A model generated the notes under the pieces. That model was not told the origin of the DNA and did not search any database. It saw only the letters and a program-made list of their open reading frames with translations. The translations under genes and the position numbers were made by a program. Shown piece by piece: positions 19,986 through 30,819 of a stretch of 42,853 bases of DNA. The first letter of the stretch is position 1; every line of letters starts with the position of its first letter. Source of the stretch: Chara braunii (lineage: Eukaryota; Streptophyta; Charophyceae; Charales; Characeae); assembly GCA_003427395.1 (NCBI GenBank), contig BFEA01000777.1, positions 64,234 to 107,086 on the forward strand, given 5' to 3'.

Positions 19986-21399
19986 GAGGGCTTCGATGGC
20001 TAGTTCTGGTAACGGGTGAGATTTTTGCTTATGGAGTAGCTATATCGGGGTCTCACCTCCTGGCCAGTTTCACAGAAAGATTGTTGGAAGGCTAGTAAGT
20101 AGGAAGGCCAGGTTTGACAGATTAAGGGCTCCTTCATGATTTTATGGAAGATGGGGTGAAGTAGTGGAGTCAAGTTATGAAAATTAGGAGCGGGAGTTGA
20201 AGGCCTCACCGAAGGCTTGGGTTGCAGTCGCGGTGACATCAAAGGATTGACTGATCAAGATGGCCACAGAGCCGCTGCCGCTGTGTCTGAGGCACTACGG
20301 TTGTACATGTCAGGGGTCGACACCCTGTTAAGGAGGGGCATTGTGCTAAGGAAGGATTGCTGCGATAGACTGTTGTTACGGATTTGCTACATTTGGCCTG
20401 CTCGGGTTATAGTCACCTGGCGTCGCGATCATTATGGCAAATTGTTATTGTATCTGAACGTTGCATGACACTGTAGTCCTACGGTCGGTGGCCGACCTGT
20501 TGATATAGGACGGAAGTTGAAGATATGCTTGTTGGCCATATGTTGCCTATCTCATTGGAGTGGTAGAAGCGGCGGGTCAACCACGAAGGTGGCAGACTTA
20601 CTTGTTGGCCGAAGTACTGCTCAGCCTGTCAGACAGAGTAACGTGAGGAGTGAGCCGTTGGGCTTGAATGCTAATGCAGGTCAGATTCGGATAGAGCAAG
20701 GAATGTACCTCGTCGAATAAAACTTTTTGAACTGCGTTACGACAATTGTGGTCGGATGTTGAAGCGCTGTGATTTGGAGAGTGACCACGCTCTACAAACA
20801 AGCTGCGGTAAGGGGAGACGACACAACGGTTTAGGGAGGTGATCAGACTGCGAAAGAGGGGCGCATTGCTGCAATTTGGAGGACCGTCAGGAGGTTAACG
20901 CTCGACGCTTTGACCTCAGTTTGGTGATGTTACTGCTCACTTTGGCCATCATTGCGGGGCCCTCAGGCGCATGAAGGTATCAAGGCCCTCTCCAGGGAGT
21001 TGAGTCTGTCCCTCTTTTGTATCTCGAGCGTCTGAAACCCCTATCTTTCTGCTCTTCTTACTCTAAGTCTAATCCTGTTACGAGAGGATGGTGGCATGTG
21101 AGATTGCAACCCTTAAGACCGCAATAAGACTCTGTGGGGAGTCTGCCCACCGATTGTGGGAGCTTTGCCGGAACTCGGGAGAAGTTTTGAAGGCAGGGAA
21201 CTAAGAGGTAAAGCTTCACCATCCTTCTATAAACCTGGTTATAACCCATATCTGTATTTCTTGCTATGGTTGACTGAGTATACTGTGTGCATCCCTGCGT
21301 TCACTTTTGGTTTGACTTTCAAGACATAATTCAAACTTAAATAAAGGAATAATTATGCAAGTTGCAGTTTCAGTTTTGTTGGTTTGACTAGAAGCATAT
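19986..21399. other. No supported gene
   Basis: A plus-strand frame at 20217-20468 and another at 20517-20720 show no family motif. The sequence continues from an LTR-like fragment and could be degraded retroelement leader or gag, but I cannot support that. A/T content rises after about 21250. Confidence 0.3.
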
Positions 21400-21446
21400 T
21401 GTGGGGTTGCATATGGGGGAAGGATGAGGGGAAGACAGTATTGCAT

Positions 21447-22134
21447 GTTCGACTGGGTCAACCTAAGGCTGAGAGAGTCTCCATAAGATTGGAGGGTCAG
21501 TGCTATGTTTATTTTTGATTGCCTGAAGGACCAGACAGGTTCCCATAAGTTTTGGTGGTCTGGTTGCTTGGACTTGCGAATGCTGCATGTGTTTGACTTT
21601 CAGGGACCAAGCATTTTTCCATAAGATTGGATGACTTGGTTGCCTTGTTTTATTTGGGCTTTCCTAATGTTTATTTACCATTTCCTGTTTATTTTGAAGG
21701 GAATTTAGGCGAAGGACTGGACAGGTTCCCATAAGATTGGATGGTCTGGTCTGGAGCCGCGCACATGCTGGAACCAAAAGGTTAAATTTGTTTATATTAT
21801 ATACTACTATTTATGAACAAGCTAGTCAGACAGGGTTCCATAAGTTTGGGTGGTCTGACTATAGGTTATCACCAACTGAAGAGAGTACTAATTAAGAATA
21901 AACTGTGGTAAGAAGGGACAGGCTGAATTTTGATCTAAGATAACCGGTTCAGTCACATGTTGCCTTAAAAGATAAAGTGCAGACAATTATATATAACTTG
22001 GATACTTACATGGTTCAAGGCGACTAGGGTGGCCTAGTCATATACCCAAAGAAGAGAAAAGTTGTATTGCCCTGTATTTGGGTATATTTAATGGCTGAGC
22101 TAGACAAGTTCCCATAAGATTGAGTGGTCTAGCT
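21447..22134 (+). repeat. Hairpin array with covarying stems, about 6 copies
   Basis: A conserved loop resembling AGGTTCCCATAAGATTGGAT occurs at about 21474, 21537, 21612, 21723, 21832 and 22106. The flanking stems differ between copies but remain complementary: ACCAGAC with GTCTGGT (21530-21564), ACCAAG with CTTGGT (21606-21640), TAGTCAGAC with GTCTGACTA (21823-21861), AGCTAGAC with GTCTAGCT (22098-22134). The first copy has a four- to five-base stem and the fourth is degraded. GACTAGG with CCTAGTC at 22022-22039 may be a relic without the loop. Confidence 0.85.
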
Positions 22135-22449
22135 TTATGCCTTATGTAAGATGGGTATAAAGGGATAAATCATTGAAAGACTACGAACAATTGTTTGTCC
22201 AGGTTGACTTGGGACTGGTGAGAGTACTTACGTTTGTGGTTCGACCTGCATGTGGCTGAGTGAGATTACTACTTGGTCTGAGTTTCAGTTTGACAGGTAT
22301 TTGCTTTAGATGTTTGTCACGTGCTAAAACCATAGGAGTTAGTTTCATTTCCTGCATTTTATGAGCTAAGTTATTTTACTTAGGTCAATTTCTGCATTTT
22401 CTGGGATCATTTATTATACTCGGTCTTGTATAAATCTTACCACTTTCTC

Positions 22450-22745
22450 TACGGGAAGCGCTACCGAAATTTCTACAATACCAAAGAGTTAGTCAAAATT
22501 TAACTTTTCAAAGTTCAACCTGTCTAATCTTCATATATGGCTTAGTAAAAATCTGAAAAAACTAGTTTTCTAAAGGGAGTGTTGCCCAAATTTTTGCTAA
22601 TTCACGGAGTTAGACAAAATTTGACTTTGGAAAGTTGAAAATTATTTTTATTTTCATATTCGGGCTGATATAAATTTTGGAAAGACACTTTACCTACTGG
22701 AAGCGCTGTCGAAATTTTCTTCGTTCAGAGGAGATGGATTATATT
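22450..22745 (+). repeat. ~123-bp tandem repeat, 2-3 copies
   Basis: GGGAAGCGCTACCGAAATTT at about 22455, GGGAGTGTTGCCCAAATTTT at about 22578 and GGAAGCGCTGTCGAAATTTT at about 22700 mark the units, each followed by GAGTTAG-CAAAATTT in the first two. The same repeat is present inverted at 14560-15115. Confidence 0.7.
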
Positions 22746-23464
22746 TTCGCGACTCTGGCGATCCACCCTGTATGGGGGCGATTCTGCCATACGTCTACCT
22801 TTCTTCGGGCATTGTCTTAGAGGTAGACCTAGGCTTGGCTATTAGGAGAGTCTAGAGTGAGATTGTGTCATGGGGATTTGATCTCCATACATTGACGATT
22901 TAACTTGGACATTGACCTGTCGTATGATACAGGTCTTCTTTGGACATTCAATCCATTACTTGGACTAGCTTCAGCTTAATCGTACGAGGATCATTTTCTG
23001 TTATCACTGATAACAGCTTGGTTGGTTGATCGCCGACTTGTCGGCTCACGACACAACTTTGCTTACACCTGTACCTCAACTTAATTGCCTTAGCCCTGAT
23101 ATAACATATGTTTTTTAGAGGGTTTTAACCAGACTTCTTTTAATGGCCATTATAAAGAATTTATGAGATTTGTGGAAGGTTGAACTATGACTGGGGCTTG
23201 AGGGCGTGAGGCGTGGTGTGAGTTACAGGGAACAGTAAAGTTGACCACATTGGTGTATGGCAATGTGGCTATCGTTTGTGCCTATGTTTTATGCAGGTTA
23301 GTATTTTGGAGCTTGGTATACGAGTCTTACTTTGGAGGCAGTGAGAATGCAATTGTATGGCACGATCTGCATACCTGATGGATTTATGTTCCCTCATCTT
23401 TTATTTTATCTCTGATTTGATATATGGGTATTGGGATGCCTCTTTGTTTGCTTGTTATTTTTTT

Positions 23465-24443
23465 ATAGTTGGACGTTGTAGTCCGTGACAACCGTCAAAG
23501 TCAAACCCCTTGACTTCTCTCCAGACCCTGGATGATAGAGCTGGTCTCCAGGGCAATAAGAGACGATTGCCACCACAGGTATGAACCTGTGTACCACCCA
23601 CTCTCCGCAGGGTGCAGAAGAGGGTGTGGTTCTCAACCGCACTTGGCGCTTGTCCAACATCGAGAGATCAATCCCTCAAGGCGCGGGTCAGCCGACACTT
23701 GAGTGTCAAATGCGACCCTCGAGATTGACGAGGACCGCATGAGAATGGGTACTGCATAGTACGCCATCATTGAGACTGCTTGTGTATGCTTGCATTGCAA
23801 GTCGATATGAGGTTAACCCTGAGTCCACGCGGTTTTATACTAAATCTCGCTCGCGACATCTATCCGATTTTCGCATCGGAGAGTTATGGGATGACTACCA
23901 AGGGACTAGGAGTGTTGTCGCGATGTTTGTTCTATGTCGTTTTGTACATGTATGTTTATGTGTGTGTGTCTTTTATTTTTATGTTCTTTAGAGTGGTGTG
24001 CGCGTGGTGTGTGGGATGTGTCCTAGTCGACCGGCGACTAGTCGCGCTTGGGACCTCAACCCCCCAAGATGTCGGTTCGCGTGCGGGTCCGATAGAGGCG
24101 TAAAACCACGAGTACCCCCTATGCTACAGCGAACGAGAAACGCCCTCGGCTGGCCCACCTCTGTGATTGCAGCTGATTAACTTTCGTGTTGTGGAATGGT
24201 AGCTCGGCGGGGATACGCACACCGAAGGGACGTGATAGCTCTCGTAAGGTGGAGGTAAGTCGTGCCTCGCATAGGCCCTATCTTGTCGTAGGGGCCCGCG
24301 AGCGGTATGGCTGGCGCACTGGGCCGGAGCGGCTTGCGAAAGCTCCATGTATATTCGCGACGAGGATTTAGACCAACTTTTGCGTGATGTGGCCGGGAGG
24401 GTCCCGCCCCGTTTTGTGCGGTGCCGGACCGATGCGCTCGACA
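23465..24443 (+). mobile_element. LTR-like block B (plus orientation)
   Basis: This is the inverted counterpart of 12479-13873, about 980 bp, from TATAGTTGGACGTTGTAG to ...GATGCGCTCGACA. Homology to block A stops exactly at the terminal CA, supporting this as a real element boundary. The following sequence shows no gag and no similarity to the leader after block A, so this copy is either solo or has been separated from its body. It preserves the empty site of element 2a near 23985-24000 and lacks the inverted terminal duplication found in block A. Confidence 0.7.
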
Positions 24444-24974
24444 ATGTTCGTAGTTAACCCTACCACTCAGGTTTTTCTTCCACCTCGTAGGCTGAGTTGC
24501 TCACCGACTCCCCTGCACGTCGACTTTCCTGGTCCATGTTTCAAGACGAAGAGGATAGAGGAGTTTCGCCATCATTCCGAACACGCAAGGATCCATACGA
24601 CTTAAAAATAAATCGGTCCCTCGTCCGGCTTAACAAAAAAGAACACAGATATTAATAAACAACAATAATAATAATAATAATAAGATGAAATGATACTCAT
24701 ATGAAAATAAAAAAATAAAGCCATACGGCGAAGAAAACGCTCCAGCCCCACGGCAACGAAACCACGGGGGATAGCCTCGTCGAGCCCTCGACCCCACGAT
24801 CCCTTCGCGCCGCTCCAACATCCCCGCGCTGCCACTCACTAACTTCGAGTCTTGGATCTCCCTGTTCAAAGTCCGATACTGTAACTAAATAGTGTTAGGC
24901 CCAAGGTTGAGCCTACTACACGTGGACACCTATATAAGCGGGTACTACGAGATGCGCGGATCTACTGAGACATT
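24444..24974. other. No gene seen; AAT microsatellite
   Basis: AAT trinucleotide repeats lie at about 24661-24682. The rest has no recognisable coding or repeat content. Confidence 0.4.
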
Positions 24975-25296
24975 TCATGTTACCAGTTATCCGATGGCAA
25001 GACGTCCTGGCCGGACAGTCAGGGGGGTTCCGGACATCCGGGCCCGGACAACTCAATTTTTAGCAATTAAATGCAAAAAAAAATAAAAAAATTGGGGGTG
25101 CCTTTAATTTTATTTTTTATTTTAAAATTGACAACGAATTTCGATATGATTCCAAGGCATAGTTTTTTTTTTTTTTTTTTTTTTTTTTTGCCGTTCGGGC
25201 TCAGACAGTCTGCCAAGGGAGGATGTCCGACCGGTTGTCCGAGCGGACAACCCTGGACGGTCAAGGGGGTCCCGGACGTATGATCAGGTAACCATA
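24975..25296 (-). mobile_element. Word-armed foldback element 1c, GGAC type
   Basis: About 320 bp. Inner ends are ATGTTACCAG on the left and, inward from the right, ATGGTTACCTG. Arms (about 24990-25055 and 25195-25285) contain eight or nine GGAC or GTCC words, mostly as CCGGAC, GTCCG and CGGAC, and no GTAC or GAAC. The core, read on the minus strand, includes GCCTTGGAATCATATCGAAA, about 73 percent identical by eye over 37 bp to element 1b, and a long T/A homopolymer separates core and arm as in 1a and 1b. No convincing target duplication; the exact ends are uncertain by a few bases. Confidence 0.7.
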
Positions 25297-25579
25297 TTGT
25301 CGTCGATGTCGTCCTCCGCATGTACGCACATGTCCCGCTCAAGCATATCAATCAAAATTAAAATATAATTTAATCCTAGTTAAACTCAAAATTTTAGTCG
25401 GCAAACATACCGGCTTCACAATCATCAACTAAAAAAGGGATCATGTGCGCCTTAAGTCTGCACGCCCACACACTCGCTACTTTAGTCAACCTTCAATCAA
25501 CATAAACACGAGACACAACCGCGACTTACGCGGTATACTTAGACTCTAAATTAAATCTATCTTCTGTCATTTGCAAAAC
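25297..25579. other. No gene seen
   Basis: A/T-rich and closed in all frames. It lies between the foldback element and the 3' end of the gag relic that follows on the minus strand. Confidence 0.4.
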
Positions 25580-27290
25580 CCAGGGGGGATACCCTTCTAA
25601 GGGTATTCGCACCGACAACGAGTACTCAACGATGTTTCTCCCACACACTGCGTTTTGAGAGAACTAGAGTAACTTGGTTGTCTCGCCGCCGAAACGAAAA
25701 GCAACAAACATGACTCTTTCCTTCGGCGATACCCTTTGGTCGTGGACATAACTTTTAACGACCATTTCCCACTGCTGGAAGTTCTCATCTTTTTTTCCAA
25801 TTGTAGTCCATGACATCTGCATCTTAATCTTCTCCCTAACCACTTTATTATTTGTTTTTTTTTTCTCCTTCCCCTATCTTCTTTCCGTTTTCTTGTCACC
25901 CAACCCTCTACACCATTAGGTGGGCCACTACCTTCACCAACGCCCTTCATCACGCAATGCTCCGTCAGCCAACCCTCTACACTGAAAATGGTGGTGTTGA
26001 TCTGATGTTGTGCAACGTGGCGGTAACGAAGCTGTTTCACTTACCTCTGGACTCTTTTAAGATGGTTAGCTAGATGGTTAATGGATATACGCACTGCGGT
26101 GGACTCTTTGGTGCCCTGGAGTGCAGCCTCGATCAATAACCCCGTCTGGTCCTTCACCTCCGTTTGCTCCACCCCCCGTCTTGCTTCTCCAACCTCTCAG
26201 CTATGTCTGCCCCATCATCCAATAACATTTTCTTTGTTGATGCTTCCCTTCTCTTCTATTGTATGGTTCTCTGTGTGGCTTTTTGGTGTGCTTCCACTTC
26301 CACCATCCGCTCATCTTCTGCATCCTGCACCGTCATCACCTCCCGATAGCTTGTTGCTTCCCCTTGCAACTCTTCCAGCGTTGGATCCCCAGGTAAGTAG
26401 AATCTCCTCGCTCATTGCTTTTCCTTCTCTTGTCTAAACATTGGGCAGAACATACTCGTATGCACCCAATCCTTCTGGGCCTCTTCTGCAAATGCCCCCT
26501 TCTTCTTTTCTAATTTATCCTCCTCGCCCTCTTCCTCTTCTTCTCCTTCTTCTTCTTCTATCTTCTTGGTTTCTTCTGCCAACTTTCTTTTCAACTCCAT
26601 CGTCTTTGTCATCTCTCGCTTCATTTTTTTCCTCAACTCCTCCTGCTGTTTCTTCTTTTTCTCCTTCCTTTCTCTCTATTTCGTCAACTTCTCAACAATG
26701 TGGTTTTTTTTTGTCGCCGAGTATGCCTGTGTGATCGCATCTGATTTGGCAGTGGCGCAATATCTAAAGGTCCGGTAGAATCCCAACATAAAAATAATGA
26801 CCAGCAGCGGCTCCCACACAACGGAGAGAGCCAGGAAGGCAAATATCGGATGGTCATTCATGGCGGTAATTCAGCACAACAAGTATGCTCCACCACCTCA
26901 CTACTTAGACCTACTCTGCACTTATACTCACCTAATTAGGGGTATGACTTAAACTCGATAAGGTTTCAACTACAATGACTTCTACAATAACTGACCTGCA
27001 GCAGCCGTCACCAGGAAAGTACGTGGAGACAACAGAAAGATTTAGCACGTAGGGCTAAGGGCAGAAAGCACTTCATATGGGTCGTCACGATGGCGTTCCC
27101 CGCCAATCTTGATCTCTTGCCCATACGTAGATCGCCTCCCAACCTTGATTTAGCACCCTTTTCCTTCTTATTGATGTCAACAATCAAACCCCGATACTTT
27201 TCTCGCCCGCGGGCCTTATCCTTTGCCGACTTTTCTTCCACCACTTCAGTGCAACGGGTTCAAGCTCCGATACCAGGGCAATGAACCTCG
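25580..27290 (-). pseudogene. Retrotransposon gag relic, charged N-terminal region plus capsid-like part
   Basis: On the minus strand, about 25830-25600 encodes a capsid-like stretch with W-x-x-V-V-x-x-Y, then DQRVSP, then VMFVAF and GGETTKLL, interrupted by one TAG. The spacing of Trp, Val and Tyr followed by a hydrophobic segment and a small-residue loop is that of Ty3/gypsy gag domains. Upstream on the same strand, about 27244-26300, lie frames rich in Lys, Glu and Arg (an acidic run at 26412-26636, and the coding-like YLPGDPTLEELQGEA at about 26400), fitting a coiled-coil N-terminal region. Several frameshifts and stops separate the pieces, so the limits are approximate. It belongs to a different gag lineage from those at 11.6 and 33 kb by its motifs. 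No protease or polymerase is seen beyond 25580. Confidence 0.5.
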
Positions 27291-28371
27291 CAAAAATCAA
27301 CTTAGAATACTAGATGCAAATCAAGAGCAATCCGATGAGGTTCATGCAAGCTTCAGCGATGTCCACGAACAGTGCAAATTCAACGTTTCACTTAAAATAT
27401 AATAATATACAATTGAAAAAGTTCAAGAATAAGCGGTTTCAACCGCTCAACACCATCAGGTATGTACCCAACTTCCTCCTCCCTCGGTTGTTTCTCTTCT
27501 CTCTCTCTCTTTCTGTGTCTTACTGGATGGTCTACTTCTCTCTCGTTCTCTCTTGCATTGCTCCTCGCTCACTGTTCCTCTCTCGATGTCCTAGATCTAC
27601 CCTGCATGCTACTGCGGTGTGCCTTGCTGATCTCAAGTGGCTATCGCCATCGGGGAACCTCTCCCCTCTCGCCTAACCATGGTTGACTGTAGCAGCCAGG
27701 CGCTGCACACTTCTCCCCCTTGCACAAACTTTTGCATCACTTCCACAATTCTGTTAAAATGAACAACTGAATATCTTCCGGCATTGTAGCCCAAAATATG
27801 TAGTTGCAGTGGGTTGTTAGTGCCTGCTTTAATCGGTACCAACCTCTTGTTGGCATATTGCCATTTTGGGAAAGTTCCCGACTTTTGTTTGGAGGCTGCT
27901 GCACAATTGAACTTTAGGGACTTAAATTGCTTTCATGTACTATAGTTACCTACCTACGACCTCATCCTACAGACCCTAGGGCTACCCTGCCAGTGTTGTA
28001 GCCTACCATATTAATTGGGACCAGGACCTTTGGGAACTAACTGCATGAAATTCTTGTTTTTTTTTTCCCCTTCAGAGGCACTTTTCAGAGATGCTGGAAA
28101 TGCCCTGCGCGCCAAGCTTTGTCGAACCGCCAGCACGACTTGTTTTTTTTTTTTCCATGTGGCAGGCAATACTACCCGTTGTAGTCCAGTGGGCCTGAAG
28201 CCCGGTTAATGTGGCACATATGCAACAAGGGCCTGATGTATGGGCCAAGTACTGGTGGTATTCACAAGCAAACTCAAGACACAAATTTGCCACAAACCTC
28301 GTTCTTCAGGTGAGCACTGCTAACAGACGAAATGGTTGGCGGCAGCAGCCAAAAAAAGTAAAAAGAACAGA
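27291..28371. other. No gene seen; CT-rich stretch
   Basis: Pyrimidine-rich sequence at about 27475-27600 gives long but low-complexity frames on both strands. Short T runs lie near 28057 and 28143. No family resemblance. Confidence 0.4.
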
Positions 28372-28375
28372 ATAA

Positions 28376-29063
28376 AACTGGCATTTCGTTAAAATTGACA
28401 TTTTTTACTATTTTCACTAAATTAGGCATCCAACAAAAAACGATTTTGTGCCCACGACATTGGACCATTTATGATCCGGCCTCCTGGGGACTTCGGACCA
28501 TTTAATGTATCTCGGCCTACGTAGCACCGTGCTCGCGTTCGGAGGCGAACGCGAACAAGCGCCCAAAATCCGAACGCGAACANAAAAAAAAAAAAAAAAA
28601 AAAAAAAAAACAGTTATCAAAAACATAGGAAAAAAATATTTGTTATGTAAAATATCAATACAAGCAACTTTTGCCATGGAGTCATGTTCAAATTCGTAGC
28701 CAATCATGAGTTAAAAATCCAAAACCGAAAACAAATTTTTTTTTTTCTTTTTTTTTTTACGGAAAAAAATTATGTTCGCCTGACCATGTTCCCGAACACG
28801 TTCGCGCGAACATGAAGGGGCGCGAACACGTTCGCCGTGCTACGCAGATCTTGGCGTAAAGTACCGTAAAAATACATCCGAGGGTCAAAAAACAATGAAA
28901 AAAAATCAAGGCATATAAGATGCTCCGGCATACTGGGGATGCCGGACCATCAATGGTATGATGTGGTCGGCAAAAAAAAAAAATGTTAAAAAATACTGTG
29001 ATTTTTTGGAAGATCAATTTCGTGAAAATAGTAAAAAATGTCAATTTTAACGAAATGTTTGTT
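28376..29063. mobile_element. CATTTCG-terminated element 2c, interrupted by element 1b
   Basis: Ends are AACTGGCATTTCG and, inward from the right, AACAAACATTTCG, extended by TTAAAATTGACATTTTTTAC on both sides. ATAA at 28372-28375 is repeated at 29064-29067. Total 688 bp; subtracting the nested element (331 bp) and one copy of its 8-bp duplication leaves 349 bp, close to the 342 bp of element 2a. The centre again carries GGTCCGGCAT and its complement. Confidence 0.8.
28517..28847 (+). mobile_element. Word-armed foldback element 1b, GAAC type, nested in 2c
   Basis: 331 bp. Ends are CTACGTAGCACCGTGC and, inward from the right, CTGCGTAGCACGGCG. Flanked by ATCTCGGC (28509-28516) and ATCTTGGC (28848-28855), an 8-bp duplication with one mismatch. 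The arms carry about twelve GAAC or GTTC words (CGAAC, GCGAAC, GTTCGC) and no GTAC. The core at about 28612-28690 (GTTATCAAAAACATAGG..., ACAAGCAAC, GCCATGGAGTCATG) is the best-preserved of the family. A base at 28583 is undetermined (N) at the start of the A run. No coding content. Confidence 0.8.
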
Positions 29064-29067
29064 ATAA

Positions 29068-29579
29068 CACACCGCACTGGTGCTTTGGCAAAGCTTGGCG
29101 CGCAATTCTTTTATGGCTCAGCAAAAAGGCTCGGAGGTAGCAGTGGTTTAACATGAATGGTGTCAACCAATTCACATTCTAATGGATTTCCTTGGGCCAG
29201 ATGCATCCAGATCAGTATGAATTTTCCAACCATCCTTTGGCTCTAGAGTCTTCATACTATTTAATCTGCTCATTTCATGCTAGTGGATTCAGTACCCTCC
29301 CCCCCTTCCCCCGTCCTCTCTCTCTTCTTCCTTTGCCTAAGCAATAATGTTATTTTCCTCTATCCCCCCGGGTTCAATGGTTCCTTCGTACCCCCTTTTT
29401 CTTTCCTCCTCCACTAAGTCTGTCTCCCTTACCCGGTACCTTAGTTGCCAATGGAAGCTTGCATCAAATCTTTCCTTTACCTTTGAGCTCTGAAGTCCTG
29501 CCTCTTCCTGTCCTCATTGAAACAAGGTGTATGGGGTTATGACCCTTATTTTGAAACAACCTTGTCAAGGGTATTCGAC
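29068..29579. other. No gene seen; C-rich tract
   Basis: A C/T-rich stretch lies at about 29295-29345. No coding features. Confidence 0.4.
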
Positions 29580-29840
29580 TCACTCCACTATATAAAACTC
29601 TAAGGCATCTTGGTTGTTTATGGTCCAGAGTTTCGGAGTGCCGAAACATTCTGAATGTATCAGGACAATGCAGAGACATTGAAAATGCTGAAAGATACTG
29701 AATGTATCAGGACAATAGCCAATACACTTAGAATGCTCTGCATCTGGGCTCTTCATGGTCCAAAGACATTTGGACTGCCGAAACATTCTTAATGTATCGA
29801 GACAACTGCGAATTCACTTAGAATGCTCTGTAATGGAACG
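29580..29840. repeat. Diverged tandem repeat with CCGAAACATTCT units
   Basis: TGCCGAAACATTCTGAATGT at about 29639, CTGAATGTATCAGGACAAT at about 29697 and GCCGAAACATTCTTAATGTA at about 29777 define diverged units. CACTTAGAATGCTCTG occurs at about 29728 and 29816. ACATTCTGAATGT is itself nearly palindromic. Unit length is about 85-90 bp. Confidence 0.6.
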
Positions 29841-30819
29841 GGGCCCAGTTTCTCATCCACGTACACAATCAAAATCACACGAACGTGCTTGGTCCACCAC
29901 TACCGTCTTCACTTGAATAGAACCCCCGGACATTATAGTTGCCTTTGGGGCAACTTTTAGCCGCGATACAGCGACAATGACCTCCATTCTATTCCGGTGA
30001 AGATAGTAGCATAGAGGTCTTTGCAACGCACACATACAATGAAGCGATGGAGACGTGGATAAGAAAATGGCGAAACACATTGCAATTCGAACCCCCAACC
30101 ACCAAATCGTTGCAACAGTACATCCTTATTTTGTAACAGAAGTTTATCATTTTCACAGATCTTTCTTACCCAGGTTTTTCTAGGATCTGCGAGGATTTGG
30201 CTCTTGTTAAGCCTAAAGGGCTCATTTTGCATGTGTGCCCGCCCTAAGTGTACGCAGGCTTGATACAATTATGAAAGGCCCATTGTTGTCAATTTCAAAC
30301 AGTTGTGTCGCGCCAGTTGGTTGAGGGAACCCAGGCCATGGCCAGCAACACCTTGTTTCGACCTTCTAGGACTTTCTTGGAAACAGGCACTGGGCCACAC
30401 ACAAAGGATGAGGCACGACAGGCAGTTGGGGGCTGTAACCGAACGGGGCCCAAGGCAGCAGGGCCTACCGGAAGCTTATGGGCACAGGCCCAGCCCAGCC
30501 AGGCAGCAGACCAGGCCAGACACTTTCCATATAGGAAAGTACTCGCTACCTGGCCAAGCATTCGGGCACTTGCCAGTTGTGCAGCAGTGCTGCTTAAGCC
30601 TGCGCTCGCGTGTTGCAGGTTGCGCTAAGGCGAGGTGTTTGTGCACGTGCGGTCGTGTGTGTGCATGGCGCTGCTGAGGGCAGCGCCATAGCTCGGCCTT
30701 CATAGCCGACCGAGCTTCGGTGCACAACAAGGTGTAGTGGCGGTCCTCATGTATGAGGGAGACGACGTGGGTGAGAGACAAGGGAGAGAGAGAGAGATGA
30801 GGATGATAACATGATGGCA
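29841..30819. other. No supported gene; possibly LTR sequence
   Basis: Overlapping frames on both strands at 30295-30850 are products of GC-rich sequence. Its position upstream of the LTR-like fragment at 30820-31153 suggests it may be more of the same LTR, perhaps starting near TGTCGCGCC at 30303, but I see no second copy of this part in the window. Confidence 0.3.

Larger units (their letters stand above)
21400..23464 (+). mobile_element. Block B, non-coding part: inverted copy of 13.87-15.79 kb
   Basis: It carries the same order of parts as block A read on its minus strand: hairpin array, ~123-bp array, the GATCCACCCTGTATGGGG region, the GGGGATTTGATCTCCATACA region, then GTTATCACTGATAAC and CCGACTTGTCGG, leading into the LTR-like block at 23465. 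GTTATCACTGATAAC is itself a palindrome. No coding potential is supported. Confidence 0.65.

Noticed and set aside
23770-24180. Plus-strand frames of 60-107 codons within LTR-like block B
   Set aside because: Inside non-coding LTR sequence and not kept in the inverted copy.
24967-25305. 8-bp target duplication around element 1c
   Set aside because: The flanking eight bases do not match for any boundary compatible with the inverted ends; at best five of eight agree.
26441-26778. Ser/Leu/Phe-rich plus-strand frames
   Set aside because: They are the complement of the Lys/Glu-rich minus-strand gag region.
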